Shown one piece after another: positions 8,919 through 19,334 of a stretch of DNA of 64,000 nucleotides. The translations under genes and the position numbers were made by a program. The stretch is from an uncultured candidate division Zixibacteria bacterium. Its GTDB lineage: Bacteria > Zixibacteria > MSB-5A5 > GN15 > PGXB01. The notes under the pieces were generated by a model, which saw only the letters and a list, made by a program, of their open reading frames with translations, was not told the origin of the DNA and searched no databases. Position 1 is the first letter of the stretch. The number at the start of each line of letters is the position of its first letter. The stretch covers positions 1-64,000 of the forward strand of contig CALAMC010000114.1 of the NCBI GenBank assembly GCA_937925655.1, read 5' to 3'.

Positions 8919-11900
8919 ATGGTGAATCCTGATGTCTCGCCGATAAAACCTGATAAACTGGTCGATCAGGAAATAATCAAATTAAAGGACTTCTATCAGA
9001 CCATACTCGAAAATATCCACGACGGTATTCTTGTAACGGATAGAAACGACATCATCATTTATGTCAATCCCGGTATGGAAAAGATCGCCGGGGTCAAAGC
9101 CGTTGACATTTTGGGTAGAAGCATTTATCGGGATTTTCCACCGGAGACAATTGGATTTTTCATCAAGTATTACGACCGGGCCAGAAGTTATCTTGAACCA
9201 CAGCAGTTTGAAACGGACGTCGTCACGCCCTCGGGTCGTCCCTCCGTACAATCCGGATGGTTGATTCCGTGGCTGGAGAACGGTCAGTTTGGCGGCATGG
9301 TATGTAATGTACGGGATATCACGGAACACCGTCAGGCCGAAGAAAAGATAAGAGCCAGTGAACGTAAGTACTCGCGGCTGGTACAGGAATCGCCTGATAT
9401 AATAATCTCCTTTGATAAAGATGGGCGCTTCATATCATGCAATCCCATGGCCGAACAGATTTCGGGTTATTCGAAAGAAGAATTGATCGGCAAATCCTTT
9501 ATCCAGACGGGATTGCTGTCGGATGATCTACTCAACAAAGCTTCGGCGGTTTTCGACAGTATATTAAAGGGGGAGAAGCTCGATCCTTTTCCGCTGACCA
9601 TAATAACGAGACGGGGCGATCGGGTTATTCTTGAAGCCAACGCCCGGCTGATAAATTACGGTGTCGAAGATCCCATCGTTCAGCTGGTCTTGAGAGATAT
9701 CACCGAGCGCGCCAAATTCGAAGAGCAATTGAGACATCTCAACGAGTCGCTCGAAGCCGCGCAGGAGATAGCCCGGGTCGGCTACTGGACATATGATTTC
9801 ACGACGGGTCGGGCAGAGTGGTCCCGGATGATGTTTAAAATTATGGGTGTTAATCCCGCGGACGGCATTCCCCCCTATGAACGTAACAAGGACTTGTTTC
9901 ATGCCGATGACTGGAAGGTTCTGGACCAGGCGGTGGTTGATTGCATCAAAGGGACTCCTTTCGATCTCGTCGTGCGAACGATTATGCCGGATGCGTCAGT
10001 GCGATACATGCGCACCATGGGGTTTCCTCGCTATGACGACCGGGATGAAATTACCGAGATTTATGGCACAGTTCAGGACATCACGGAATTAAAAACAGCG
10101 GAAAAGGCGATTTGTCGAAGTGAGCAGATGTATAAGTCTCTGTATGAATTATCGCCCAATGGTGTCTTTTTGCTGGATCACGAATCCCGGATTATCTTTG
10201 TCAACAGGCGCATCCATGAATGGCTCGGATATGGCGACGAAGACCTGGTAGGAAAGCTGGCTTTAGAGTTGCCATTTATCAGAGCGCACAGTCGTGAAAT
10301 AATGAAGGAGAATTTCAAAAATAGAATGAAGGGAGACCTTATTCCGGCGTATGAAATAGAAGTCGAATCCCGGAACGGACAGGTTTTCGTGGGTGAATTA
10401 ACGGCGACGCTTATTCATTCGGAAGAAACGCAGTGCATGGTGGTTTTACGCGATGTTACCGAGCAGCATCGGGTACAGGAAGAGCTTCGTAAAAGTGAGG
10501 AGAGGTACCGAAGTGTCGTGGATAACATGGCTGTCGGTATTTCTCTGGTGGACACGAACATGAGGATTCAGGCCATCAACCCGCAGATGAAAAAGTGGTT
10601 CCCCCAAATCGATATCTCCGGTAAACCACGCTGTTATGAATCATATCTCAATCCCCCCGGAGGAAAACCGTGTCCCGGCTGTCCCGTGCTTAAGACGCTT
10701 GAAGACGGTCAGATTCATGAAGCCGTAACGGAAATGGTAGTCGCCGATGGCGTGACAAGAAATTTCCGCATTTTATCCGCCCCGATAAAAAGGCCCGACG
10801 GTAAAGTCGAAAGCATAATTGAGGTGACGGAGGACATTACCGATCGCCTTAAAATGGAAAAAGAGCTGCTGAAATCCGAAAAGCTGGAATCAATCGGCAT
10901 TCTGGCGGGAGGTATCGCCCACGATTTCAACAACATCCTGGTGGCCATACTGGGCAATATATCACTGGCCAAGCTCCGCCTTGAGCCGGATTCGGATATA
11001 ATCCATCTGTTGGAAAAGGCCGAAAACGCCTCGGAGCGCGCCCGTGACCTGACCCAGCAGTTGCTGACCTTTTCACGGGGCGGCGAGCCGATTAAAAGGG
11101 TCGTTAACGTGGCCACCCTGCTGAAAGATACGGTGTCATTTTCTCTGCACGGCGCCAATGTCGTCGGCGAATATGACATCGCCGCTGATTTATTAAAGGC
11201 CGAGGTGGATGTCGGCCAGTTCAGTCAGGTTATCAATAATTTGATTATAAACGCCATTCAAGCCATGCCCAGAGGCGGGACTATTTTTGTCCATGCCTCT
11301 AATATCGATATATGCCAGGCCCGTCTTCGACTCGATCCGGGAGATTATATCAAAATCTCGATCCGGGACCAAGGACACGGTATCCTCCCGGAGTACATGG
11401 GCAAAATATTCGACCCGTTTTTCACGACCAAACCCGATGGCAATGGACTCGGTTTGGCCAGCTGTTATTCCATAATTAAAAAGCACGGCGGTCATATCGA
11501 AGTTGATTCGTTGCCGGGCCAGGGGACCACTTTCACCATCTTTTTGCCGACCACGCAGAAGGCCGAAGATGAGTCGGTCTCCGTGTCGGACAAACTGGTC
11601 GATGGGCAAGGGAGAATTTTGGTTATTGACGATGACGAATGGGTGCGCCAGCTGGCCAAAGATATTTTGGGAAAGACGGGCTACGAGGTCAGGGCCATTG
11701 CCAATGGAGAAGAGGCGATTTGCATTTTCAGAGACGCTTGTGACAGGGGTGAAGCTTTTGACGCCGCCATAATCGATTTAACTATTCCCGGGGGGATCGG
11801 CGGCAAAGATATAATTTTCAAACTTAAGGAGATCGACCCCGGCCTGAAAGCGATTGTGTCCAGCGGATATTCCAACGATCCGGTCATGGCCAACTATGAG

Positions 11901-11996
11901 GCATATGGCTTTTCGGGACGAATCGCCAAGCCGTATCGCGCCAGCGAATTGAGTAATATAATAAGCCGGGTAACAAATGCGGTCGGGGAGCACTGA
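8919..11996 (+). CDS. PAS-domain hybrid sensor histidine kinase with C-terminal receiver
   Basis: This 1025-residue protein senses through about five PAS/PAC modules in tandem (roughly residues 20-150, 150-270, 275-400, 405-520 and 530-640), each ending with a PAC-like phrase such as DITEHRQAEE or DITERAKFEE. The dimerisation/phospho-acceptor box is GGIAHDFNNIL, followed by a HATPase_c domain (NNLIINAIQAM, GHGILPEYMGKIFDPFFTTK, GLGLASCYSIIKKHGG). A receiver with acceptor Asp in AAIIDLTIPGG ends the protein. No membrane segment is evident, so it is probably a soluble sensor. PAS number suggests cytoplasmic redox, oxygen or small-ligand sensing. One PAS carries a CPGCPV pair of cysteines, which could be redox- or metal-responsive. 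It sits alone; its output partner is not obvious. Confidence 0.93.
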   Translation: MVNPDVSPIKPDKLVDQEIIKLKDFYQTILENIHDGILVTDRNDIIIYVNPGMEKIAGVKAVDILGRSIYRDFPPETIGFFIKYYDRARSYLEPQQFETDVVTPSGRPSVQSGWLIPWLENGQFGGMVCNVRDITEHRQAEEKIRASERKYSRLVQESPDIIISFDKDGRFISCNPMAEQISGYSKEELIGKSFIQTGLLSDDLLNKASAVFDSILKGEKLDPFPLTIITRRGDRVILEANARLINYGVEDPIVQLVLRDITERAKFEEQLRHLNESLEAAQEIARVGYWTYDFTTGRAEWSRMMFKIMGVNPADGIPPYERNKDLFHADDWKVLDQAVVDCIKGTPFDLVVRTIMPDASVRYMRTMGFPRYDDRDEITEIYGTVQDITELKTAEKAICRSEQMYKSLYELSPNGVFLLDHESRIIFVNRRIHEWLGYGDEDLVGKLALELPFIRAHSREIMKENFKNRMKGDLIPAYEIEVESRNGQVFVGELTATLIHSEETQCMVVLRDVTEQHRVQEELRKSEERYRSVVDNMAVGISLVDTNMRIQAINPQMKKWFPQIDISGKPRCYESYLNPPGGKPCPGCPVLKTLEDGQIHEAVTEMVVADGVTRNFRILSAPIKRPDGKVESIIEVTEDITDRLKMEKELLKSEKLESIGILAGGIAHDFNNILVAILGNISLAKLRLEPDSDIIHLLEKAENASERARDLTQQLLTFSRGGEPIKRVVNVATLLKDTVSFSLHGANVVGEYDIAADLLKAEVDVGQFSQVINNLIINAIQAMPRGGTIFVHASNIDICQARLRLDPGDYIKISIRDQGHGILPEYMGKIFDPFFTTKPDGNGLGLASCYSIIKKHGGHIEVDSLPGQGTTFTIFLPTTQKAEDESVSVSDKLVDGQGRILVIDDDEWVRQLAKDILGKTGYEVRAIANGEEAICIFRDACDRGEAFDAAIIDLTIPGGIGGKDIIFKLKEIDPGLKAIVSSGYSNDPVMANYEAYGFSGRIAKPYRASELSNIISRVTNAVGEH

Positions 11997-12102
11997 CCGG
12001 TCGAGGCTATAATTAGAATCGAATTTTGAATTTCTTTCTTTACTTAATCTGCGATTTTATTGAAATTGGAAAAGCAACGTATAATTTTTTCGGACCAAGG
12101 CC

Positions 12103-13164
12103 ATGACGGAATTAATGGAAGATAAAACCGTAAAAAGCATTCTCATCTTTTTCTTTTTTATTCTGATTATCTACCTGATTTCGGCACTGTCTTCGCTTTT
12201 GATTCCTCTGGTTCTGGCCTTTCTATGCGCCAGTCTGTTTCAACCGTTTGCGCTCTATTTGCGAAAGAAAAAATTTCCGGGATGGCTCATCCTGCCCATT
12301 ATTGCCATCGTTACCTTGTTCATCCTGTTTATCATTTTTCAAATAGCGTGGCAGACGGGTCAGGAAATAAACGCACAGCAAAGTTACTTGTTAGGCCGCC
12401 TCGGCCTGAAACTGGATTCGGTATTGGCCCGGATAGATTCGGTTACCCAGAGATATTTCGGGACCAGTTTTGATTTTGAATTTATTACGTCGCAGTTGAA
12501 TCCCCAGACGATATCGTCTCTGGCCGGGCGGGTCGCCACAAAGATTGGCGATTTCACCACGTCATTTTTTATTTTCGTTCTGTATTACATAGCCCTTCTG
12601 GCCAGTATGCCGCGATACCGGGTATTTCTGGAGTATGTCAGCGGCAATAAAATCAACAGTCGCTTCGTTCATAATTATGAAAGCATCCAGCAATCGATTA
12701 TCACTTATATGAAAGTAAAGACGGCCGTCAGTTTTATCACCGGATTATTGACAGCGGTCATTTGCCTTATTTTCGGTATTAAATTCGCCTTTTTCTGGGG
12801 GCTTCTGGCTTTCATCCTGAATTTTATCCCGACCATCGGGTCAATCTTTGCCGTTATACCACCCTTTTTAATGGCCGTCATTCAATTCGATTCGGCCAGA
12901 ATAATGATATTGGTAATCTTGTGCCTGGTGGCCATCCAAAATGTCATGGGTAATGTGGTGGAACCCATCATAATGGGGAATCGGTTGCGCCTCAACACCT
13001 TGACCGTCATTTTTGGACTCGTGTTCTGGGGTTATATTTGGGGTATATGGGGTATGTTTTTGGCGGTTCCGCTATTGGTTCTGTTTAAAATAATCATGGA
13101 ACAGATTCCGGAATTGAGCATGATAAGCCGCCTGATGGGCACCTCGCGATCCTCGCCAAAATAG
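12103..13164 (+). CDS. AI-2E family transporter (integral membrane permease)
   Basis: This 353-residue membrane protein has about eight hydrophobic segments and the architecture of the AI-2E (TqsA/YdiK) family: two N-terminal helices, a hydrophilic part at about 85-140, and a C-terminal core with the conserved GIKFAFFWGLLAFILNFIP and VVEPIIMGNRL motifs. Members have been linked to autoinducer export or to Na+/H+ exchange, and the substrate cannot be read from sequence. It stands between an unrelated kinase and a secreted peptidase. A TATAAT at 12080-12085 lies upstream but has no well-spaced -35 box. Confidence 0.9.
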   Translation: MTELMEDKTVKSILIFFFFILIIYLISALSSLLIPLVLAFLCASLFQPFALYLRKKKFPGWLILPIIAIVTLFILFIIFQIAWQTGQEINAQQSYLLGRLGLKLDSVLARIDSVTQRYFGTSFDFEFITSQLNPQTISSLAGRVATKIGDFTTSFFIFVLYYIALLASMPRYRVFLEYVSGNKINSRFVHNYESIQQSIITYMKVKTAVSFITGLLTAVICLIFGIKFAFFWGLLAFILNFIPTIGSIFAVIPPFLMAVIQFDSARIMILVILCLVAIQNVMGNVVEPIIMGNRLRLNTLTVIFGLVFWGYIWGIWGMFLAVPLLVLFKIIMEQIPELSMISRLMGTSRSSPK

Positions 13165-13250
13165 GCTGATTCGGCCCAGTTTTAACTTATTAAGCATCAG
13201 TTAAATCTATACTATTCAATATCATATATTAATTGGCCGCCCGGTATTTA

Positions 13251-13280
13251 TTGACAAAATTAAAACACCTTGTATATTTG
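13251..13280 (+). promoter_or_regulatory. Strong predicted promoter for the C10 peptidase gene
   Basis: TTGACA (13251-13256) is followed after 16 bases by TATATTTG (13273-13280), which fits both the sigma-70 -10 box and the TAnnTTTG element of FCB bacteria. A start about 10 bases downstream would leave a leader of roughly 40 bases before the ATG at 13328. The same TTGACA-N16-TATATT arrangement occurs before the porin gene at 42384. Confidence 0.6.
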
Positions 13281-13327
13281 GATTAGAAAACATGCCCTGC
13301 CGCTACCGCCCGCTTTTGGAGGCCAAT

Positions 13328-15448
13328 ATGTCTTTTAAATTCACCGCGTTAATAACCGTCCTTGTTCTGGTTGGCGGATTTACTTTTCAGGCACATGGGA
13401 CGATTGCTTCCCGAGAACAGTCGCAACAGGTCTGCCGTAACATGCTGAATTACGTCGTGCATGAGAAGGGCGGATGGGCCAATTCCGATTCCCCGACGAT
13501 TGATAAAGCACGTGATGTTATGGTCAACGACACGTTGCTGGGCGTCTGTTTTGATATTGTCCCATCGGGATATATTGTCGTCCCGGTGCTCATGGAGCAA
13601 TCGCCGATAAAGGCTTATTCCGATAATTCGACTCTTGACCTTGATGATTCCGATGGTTTCGGGGCCATGATAAAAGACGTTCTGGCCTATCAGGCCCGGC
13701 TGTACATTTCAATATATGGCAGTCTCGAAGCGGAGCAGGTCGATAAGGGCCCGCAGTTGTTCGATTCTTCCGGCAAGGTGCAATGGGAAATATTTTTACT
13801 CGACGATAAAGAATTCCTGAATCAATTGGCGGCAAAAGACTTCAAAAGCGCCGAGGATGTCGGGCCGCTTCTGACATCGAGCTGGCACCAGGGAGCGCCG
13901 TACAATAATATGTGTCCGTACGGTGACGGCGGACGGACGGTAGTCGGGTGCGTTTCGACGGCGGCGTCACAGATAATGTACTATCATCGGTGGCCGCCGG
14001 AAGGGCAGGGGTCCCGCAGTTATTACTGGTCGGGCGATAATTCCTGCGGCGGTTCATCGCCCGGAGCGACATTATCGGCGGATTTCAGCGACCCCTATGA
14101 CTGGGACAACATACCCAATCACTGTCTCGGTGGATGTGATGATGCGCAAAAAGCGGCCCTGGCCGAATTGTGTTATGAGGTCGGCATTGCCTTCGATATG
14201 GATTATGGCGTTTGCGGATCAGGCAGTTATATGTCGAATGCCGTCAATGTATATCCCAATTATTTCCGTTATATGAATACGGTCAAAGAATATGAGCGCT
14301 ATGAGCATTCGCTGTACAACTGGGCCACGATGATTCGGCAGGAAATCGAGTCCAGTCGACCCATACAATATCAAATTCAAAGCCACTCGATTGTTTGCGA
14401 CGGCTGGCGGGAAGTTCTGGGACAATACCAGGTACACATGAATTACGGTTGGGCCGATTCTCACAACGCCTGGTACACCGTAGACAACCTGTATTGCAAT
14501 TGGCAAGGCTGTTCTTCGTATGTAGAATGGATGCTGACGGGAATCGAGCCCGATCGGGGGGTCATGTTCACGCACGATGTCGCCTGGGGACAGGTGCCTT
14601 TTGACGTTGCCTTCAGCGGTATCACGACGCTCGAGCCCGATGAATGGATCTGGACGTTCGGTGACGGTGGTTCGGCTTACGTACAGTCTCCCGTGCACAC
14701 GTACGGCGAGCCCGGTCGCTATGACGTGGCCGCCCGAGTGGTGGTGGGAGCGGACACCTCCGTCTATAATCGAACCAATTGCATCATTGCGCTGGCCGAC
14801 ACCATGATCGCCGGGAGCATATCGGGTGCGCCGGGCGAGCTGATCGAAGTGCCTATTTACGTTTCCAATACGGTGCCGCTGGAAAAAATCAAGATACCGG
14901 TCGAATACGGGCAGGGAAGCATGAATGTTTCGTTGGAGTCGTACAGCAAATCCGGTTGCCGCACCCAGTATTTTGACACGCTGGCGCTGATTCATTCGGA
15001 CCTCTGGGGGAAACGGGCGACCTTCACTCTATACAATATTTTGCCGGCTACGCCCGACCTGCCGGCCGGGTATGGGCCGGTGCTCAAACTATATTTCCGC
15101 ATTCCATCGGGGGCAACTTCCAGTCAGTCGGCACCTGTGGTTATCGATGGATATATGACACATTATCCCACGTTCTACTGGGAAATAATGAATTTTACGC
15201 CGGTCTTTGAAAACGGCAATATTACTTTGCCGTACATTTGCGGCGACGTCACATCCGATAGCAATATCAATCTTTTGGATGTGTTATTTTTAATCGAGTA
15301 CATTTACGGCAATCCGCGCGGCCCGGCCCCGGAACCGCTCGAATCTGGCGACGTTACCGGTGACGGTATAGTCAACCTGCTGGATGTGCTATATATAATC
15401 GACTACATTTACGGTGTTCCGCCCGGCCCGGCCCCGGCCTGCCCTTGA
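13328..15448 (+). CDS. Secreted C10-family (streptopain-like) cysteine peptidase with PKD, cohesin-like and dockerin domains
   Basis: This 706-residue exported protein starts at the ATG at 13328, which has GGAGG five bases upstream, rather than at 13292. A signal peptide (SFKFTALITVLVLVGGFTFQAHG) is followed by a C10 propeptide-like region and the peptidase domain. The catalytic Cys is C208 in GCVSTAASQIMYYHRWP and the His is H353 in SHSIVCDGW; the HMNYGWADSHNAWY segment is also family-typical. A PKD domain follows (WTFGDGGSAYVQSPVHTYGEPGRYDV), then a cohesin-like beta region, then two dockerin calcium loops (DVTSDSNINLLD and DVTGDGIVNLLD) with Gly-Pro-Ala-Pro linkers. It is likely a cell-surface or extracellular protease. 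The neighbouring M14 peptidase has the same kind of dockerin tail. Confidence 0.92.
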   Translation: MSFKFTALITVLVLVGGFTFQAHGTIASREQSQQVCRNMLNYVVHEKGGWANSDSPTIDKARDVMVNDTLLGVCFDIVPSGYIVVPVLMEQSPIKAYSDNSTLDLDDSDGFGAMIKDVLAYQARLYISIYGSLEAEQVDKGPQLFDSSGKVQWEIFLLDDKEFLNQLAAKDFKSAEDVGPLLTSSWHQGAPYNNMCPYGDGGRTVVGCVSTAASQIMYYHRWPPEGQGSRSYYWSGDNSCGGSSPGATLSADFSDPYDWDNIPNHCLGGCDDAQKAALAELCYEVGIAFDMDYGVCGSGSYMSNAVNVYPNYFRYMNTVKEYERYEHSLYNWATMIRQEIESSRPIQYQIQSHSIVCDGWREVLGQYQVHMNYGWADSHNAWYTVDNLYCNWQGCSSYVEWMLTGIEPDRGVMFTHDVAWGQVPFDVAFSGITTLEPDEWIWTFGDGGSAYVQSPVHTYGEPGRYDVAARVVVGADTSVYNRTNCIIALADTMIAGSISGAPGELIEVPIYVSNTVPLEKIKIPVEYGQGSMNVSLESYSKSGCRTQYFDTLALIHSDLWGKRATFTLYNILPATPDLPAGYGPVLKLYFRIPSGATSSQSAPVVIDGYMTHYPTFYWEIMNFTPVFENGNITLPYICGDVTSDSNINLLDVLFLIEYIYGNPRGPAPEPLESGDVTGDGIVNLLDVLYIIDYIYGVPPGPAPACP

Positions 15449-15543
15449 GGTTGCAGCCGACTGATCGAATTTGTACGGACGGCTGATATATAATTATATT
15501 CGTGGTCGAGAAATCGACCCCGGTCGCATGTGGGGTTGCGGCT

Positions 15544-17742
15544 ATGGTTTTGCGATATATAATTATAGGCGGACTGCTCGCTTTGGCGCCCGGGAATCCT
15601 GTTTGCGGCTCCGGGACGGAGTTCCATAGCCAGGTTCGTATTATTTTGGAAAACTCCGAACAACGGGCGGCGGTTTTTAAGTACAATTTCGATATCATCC
15701 GGGCCGACTCCGCCTTCATCGAGATAATCGCCGGCGAAAAAGAGTTTAATCTTCTCGACCGGCTGGGCTTTGACTACAGGGTTATCCACGAAAACCTCGA
15801 AGAGTTCTATCGTTCACGCCTGGCGTCAAAAGCCATGGGCGGTTACAAGACGCTTTCCGAAATAGAAAATTATCTGACCGACCTGGTCGTCAATTATCCC
15901 GATATAGTCGCCCCGGCCCTGACTATCGGTCAGACAATCGAGGGGCGCAATATCAGGGCTTATAAAATTTCCGATAATCCTCTGCTCAATGAGGACGAAC
16001 CGGAGATATTTTTCAACGCGGCCATCCATGCCCGCGAAGTGATCACGCCGGAAGTCTTGCTGTACTATATGGATTATCTGACCGATAATTACGGATCAGA
16101 TTCCGCCGTCACTTATCTGGTGGATAATCGCGAAATCTGGTTTGTACCGGTGGCCAATCCCGACGGCTATTATCACAACGAAGTCACCTCGCCCTGGGGC
16201 GGCGGTCTGTGGCGCAAAAACCGTCGAGACAACGGCGAGGGCTCATTCGGCGTCGATCTCAACCGCAATTTCGGGTATATGTGGGGCCATGATGACATCG
16301 GCTCATCGTCGGTGCCTGGTAACGAAACCTATCGCGGAGCCGGCGCCTTTTCCGAGCCGGAGACGCGGGCGCTTCGCGATTTCATTATTGCGCACGATTT
16401 CAGCCTGATCGTCAATTATCATTCGTATGGCGACCTGGTACTTTTTCCCTGGTCGTATCAAATCGGGCTGTATTGCGATGACGACGCGACTTTCGATGCC
16501 ATCGGCTCCATCATACATTCATATAATGCTTATTATCCATCACCGGGTTGGGCCCTCTACCCCACCAACGGCGGATGCGATGACTGGTGCTATGGAGACA
16601 TGGTTTCGAAAGGCCGCGTTCCATCCATAACGATCGAGGTCGGAAGTTATCTTGACGGTTTTTGGCCACCGGAAGATAGAATACTGCCTCTGGTGACGGA
16701 AAATCTCCCGGTCAATTTATACTTGACCGATCTGGCCGGCAATATCAAACGGGCATTGCCGCCGGCTTCCCCGGGTCTGGCAATGCCCGAAATTAACCAT
16801 TCGGGGTCCTATAAAGTTGATTGGCATTGCCATGATCCGGATAATCCGCCGGTGGCCTACGAATTAATCGAGTATGGCAATCCCGTTATAATTACCGATT
16901 CGCTCAACGATTACGAAAACGTTGATAACTTCGGTTTTACTCTGACCGGGGTGGGTTATATGGCGACGATGTGCGCCTATTCGGGCCCGGCCACGACCAT
17001 AGAAAGGTATTTTCAGACCATTGCTCCATACACCGTCAAACCCGGCGATTCTCTTAAATTCCGGACACGCTATGTGTTGAATCAGGATGTGGATTATGCC
17101 TATGTTGAAATATCGACCGATGGCATGAATTTCAGCCCGATTCCGGGAAACATCACGACCATGAATAATCCGCATGGTTATAACCGGGGGTATGGCATTA
17201 CGGGAACCACGGACGGTTTCTGGGTGGCCGGTTTGTTTGACCTGGCGGATTATGTCGGGCAGAATGTATATTTTCGAATCAGTTATCGGGATTTTCATGT
17301 AACCGTGGCGGGAAGCGGCATCCGAATCGATAATCTCTGGCCGGTGCAAACGTACGAAACAAAATATCTGATTTCTTCGGTTCTGACCGACACGTCGATT
17401 TTGATTTCAGGCAAAGCCGACGGTATCTATTATTACCGGGCGCGGGCGATGGATGCCGACAGCCAGTGGGGCGCCTTCTCTTTGATAGATTCCGTGGTGG
17501 TGCAGATGCTGCAAAGTTATTTATGCGGTGATGCCAATCGTGATAGCTATGTCAATTTGATTGATATTCTTTGCCTGATTGATTTCGTGTATTCCGATCC
17601 ACCCGGCCCGGCCCCCGACCCGTTTGATGCCGGTGATGTCGACGGACCGTCCGGACACGGATCCATCAACCTGATAGATATTCTATATCTGGTTTCATAT
17701 TTATATGACTTCCCGCCGGGGCCGTCGCCCGTCTGCCCGTAG
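15544..17742 (+). CDS. Secreted M14-family zinc carboxypeptidase with dockerin repeats
   Basis: This 732-residue exported enzyme would remove C-terminal residues from peptides. The zinc ligands are H162 and E165 in HAREVITPE and H293 in NYHSYGD; the catalytic Glu is E365 in SITIEVG. The substrate-binding segments NPDGYYHN and GVDLNRNFGYMWG are also present. After the catalytic domain comes a beta-rich region like those in secreted metallopeptidases (about residues 470-630), then dockerin-type loops (DANRDSYVNLID and a second, longer loop ending GSINLIDIL). The ATG at 15544 is preferred over the GTG at 15502 because it opens directly on a signal peptide (VLRYIIIGGLLALAPG). It follows the C10 peptidase by 95 bases and may be cotranscribed. 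Confidence 0.92.
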   Translation: MVLRYIIIGGLLALAPGNPVCGSGTEFHSQVRIILENSEQRAAVFKYNFDIIRADSAFIEIIAGEKEFNLLDRLGFDYRVIHENLEEFYRSRLASKAMGGYKTLSEIENYLTDLVVNYPDIVAPALTIGQTIEGRNIRAYKISDNPLLNEDEPEIFFNAAIHAREVITPEVLLYYMDYLTDNYGSDSAVTYLVDNREIWFVPVANPDGYYHNEVTSPWGGGLWRKNRRDNGEGSFGVDLNRNFGYMWGHDDIGSSSVPGNETYRGAGAFSEPETRALRDFIIAHDFSLIVNYHSYGDLVLFPWSYQIGLYCDDDATFDAIGSIIHSYNAYYPSPGWALYPTNGGCDDWCYGDMVSKGRVPSITIEVGSYLDGFWPPEDRILPLVTENLPVNLYLTDLAGNIKRALPPASPGLAMPEINHSGSYKVDWHCHDPDNPPVAYELIEYGNPVIITDSLNDYENVDNFGFTLTGVGYMATMCAYSGPATTIERYFQTIAPYTVKPGDSLKFRTRYVLNQDVDYAYVEISTDGMNFSPIPGNITTMNNPHGYNRGYGITGTTDGFWVAGLFDLADYVGQNVYFRISYRDFHVTVAGSGIRIDNLWPVQTYETKYLISSVLTDTSILISGKADGIYYYRARAMDADSQWGAFSLIDSVVVQMLQSYLCGDANRDSYVNLIDILCLIDFVYSDPPGPAPDPFDAGDVDGPSGHGSINLIDILYLVSYLYDFPPGPSPVCP

Positions 17743-17823
17743 GAACCTCAATTCATTTAAAATCTTGCGCATCATTTTTATGTAATGCTTATTTCCCTTA
17801 AAATGCAAGAAAAAGAGGGAAAT

Positions 17824-19329
17824 ATGACATCCAAAAGCAACATAAACGGAACGATAAAAAGACAGATGACTCGCCTTGATTATTCCCGTATGTTCAAGCC
17901 CAAACCGGCATTTATTGAAGACAACCGATTGACGCTGGATATTTCATATATAATCAACGAAAGACATGGCCATCCCTTCATCAGCCGGGAAGAGCTGGAA
18001 GCTTTTTCCTCGACCGTTATCGAAAAGCATCGCCTTCTTCAAGACGGGCAGGGCGACTGCAAAGACGGCGAAACGCCGATGCTGGGCTGGATGAGTTTGC
18101 CGGATGAAATCACGCGGGAGCATCTCGACGAGATTGCGGCCACGGCCCGAAAACTGACCAACAAAATCGACATCTTCGTGTCACTGGGTATCGGTGGCTC
18201 TTATCTCGGTATTGAGGCGACCTTCCGGGCACTGTGCCATACCTGGTTCAATCAATTAGGACGTAGCAAGCGCGGCGGTGCGCCGCAGATTTATTTTCTG
18301 GGGCAGAACACCGATCCGGATTATTTTCGCGATACGCTCGATATACTCGAGGGCAAACGGGTCGGTGTCAATGTTATTTCCAAATCCGGGACGACCACCG
18401 AAACGGCGATTGCTTTTAGAATAATGCGCCGCCTGCTCGATAAAAAATACGGTGACGAGGCGGTCAATTACATTATTGCCACCACGGATAAAACTCGAGG
18501 CGCATTACGCCAATTGTCCGAAGAGATGGGGTATAAGACGTTTGTCGTGCCGGACAATGTCGGCGGGCGCTTTTCGGTGTTAAGCGACGTTGGATTGTTC
18601 GGGCTGGCCGTAGCCGGTATAGACATCTATGAGCTCGTGGCCGGTTTTCGAAATATGAAAAAGATACTGGAAACGGATCAATTCTGGAAAAATCCGGCTA
18701 TGGTGCACGCCGCGGTAAGACATTTGGCATGGACAAAAGGCAAGAAGGTGGAGGTGGTCGCCACCAATTCCTCGGCCATATATCAATTGACCCGCTGGAT
18801 GGAACAGCTATTTCCGGAAAGCGAGGGCCATCACGGTTATGGGATGTGGGTGTCGCCGTCGATGTATTCCGAGAAACTCCACGCCAACGGCCAGATGGTG
18901 CAGGATGGGGAGCGCCATATCCTGGAGACATTTATCCGACTGGTCGAAAGCGATAATCGGGTGACGATACCTAAGGAAAAAAACGATCTTGATGGTTTAA
19001 ACTATCTTCCGTATAACCGGCGGGATATGAATTTTGTCAACGACCTGGTGATCGATGGCCCGGCCTATGCGCATTTTGTGGGCGGGGTGCCCAGTATGAC
19101 GCTCAATATTCCGCGCCGCAATGCCTTCAATATCGGGCAGTTCTATTATCTGATGGAATACTCGGTGGCGCTGTCGGGATATCTCGCCGGACATAATCCG
19201 TTTATTCAGCCGGGGGTTGAAGCATACAAAAAGGCCATGTTCGCTCTGGCCGGAAAACCGGGGAGTGAGAAATTCGGCAAAGAGATTCTCGACTGGATAA
19301 AAAATATAAAGAAAACGGTTATAGAATAG
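17824..19329 (+). CDS. pgi: Glucose-6-phosphate isomerase
   Basis: This enzyme interconverts glucose 6-phosphate and fructose 6-phosphate in glycolysis and gluconeogenesis. The 501-residue protein shows the SIS-fold motifs SLGIGGSYLGIEA and ISKSGTTTETAIAFR, and NVGGRFSVLSDVGLFGLAVAG is the phosphate-binding PGI signature. The ATG at 17824 is used because AGAGGGA lies just upstream; an earlier in-frame ATG at 17785 would add 13 unlikely residues. The gene ends five bases before a convergent neighbour. Confidence 0.96.
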   Translation: MTSKSNINGTIKRQMTRLDYSRMFKPKPAFIEDNRLTLDISYIINERHGHPFISREELEAFSSTVIEKHRLLQDGQGDCKDGETPMLGWMSLPDEITREHLDEIAATARKLTNKIDIFVSLGIGGSYLGIEATFRALCHTWFNQLGRSKRGGAPQIYFLGQNTDPDYFRDTLDILEGKRVGVNVISKSGTTTETAIAFRIMRRLLDKKYGDEAVNYIIATTDKTRGALRQLSEEMGYKTFVVPDNVGGRFSVLSDVGLFGLAVAGIDIYELVAGFRNMKKILETDQFWKNPAMVHAAVRHLAWTKGKKVEVVATNSSAIYQLTRWMEQLFPESEGHHGYGMWVSPSMYSEKLHANGQMVQDGERHILETFIRLVESDNRVTIPKEKNDLDGLNYLPYNRRDMNFVNDLVIDGPAYAHFVGGVPSMTLNIPRRNAFNIGQFYYLMEYSVALSGYLAGHNPFIQPGVEAYKKAMFALAGKPGSEKFGKEILDWIKNIKKTVIE

Positions 19330-19334
19330 CGCCG

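Noticed and set aside
14219..14995. 258-codon open frame on the minus strand
   Set aside because: It lies wholly inside the C10 peptidase gene and shows no family features.
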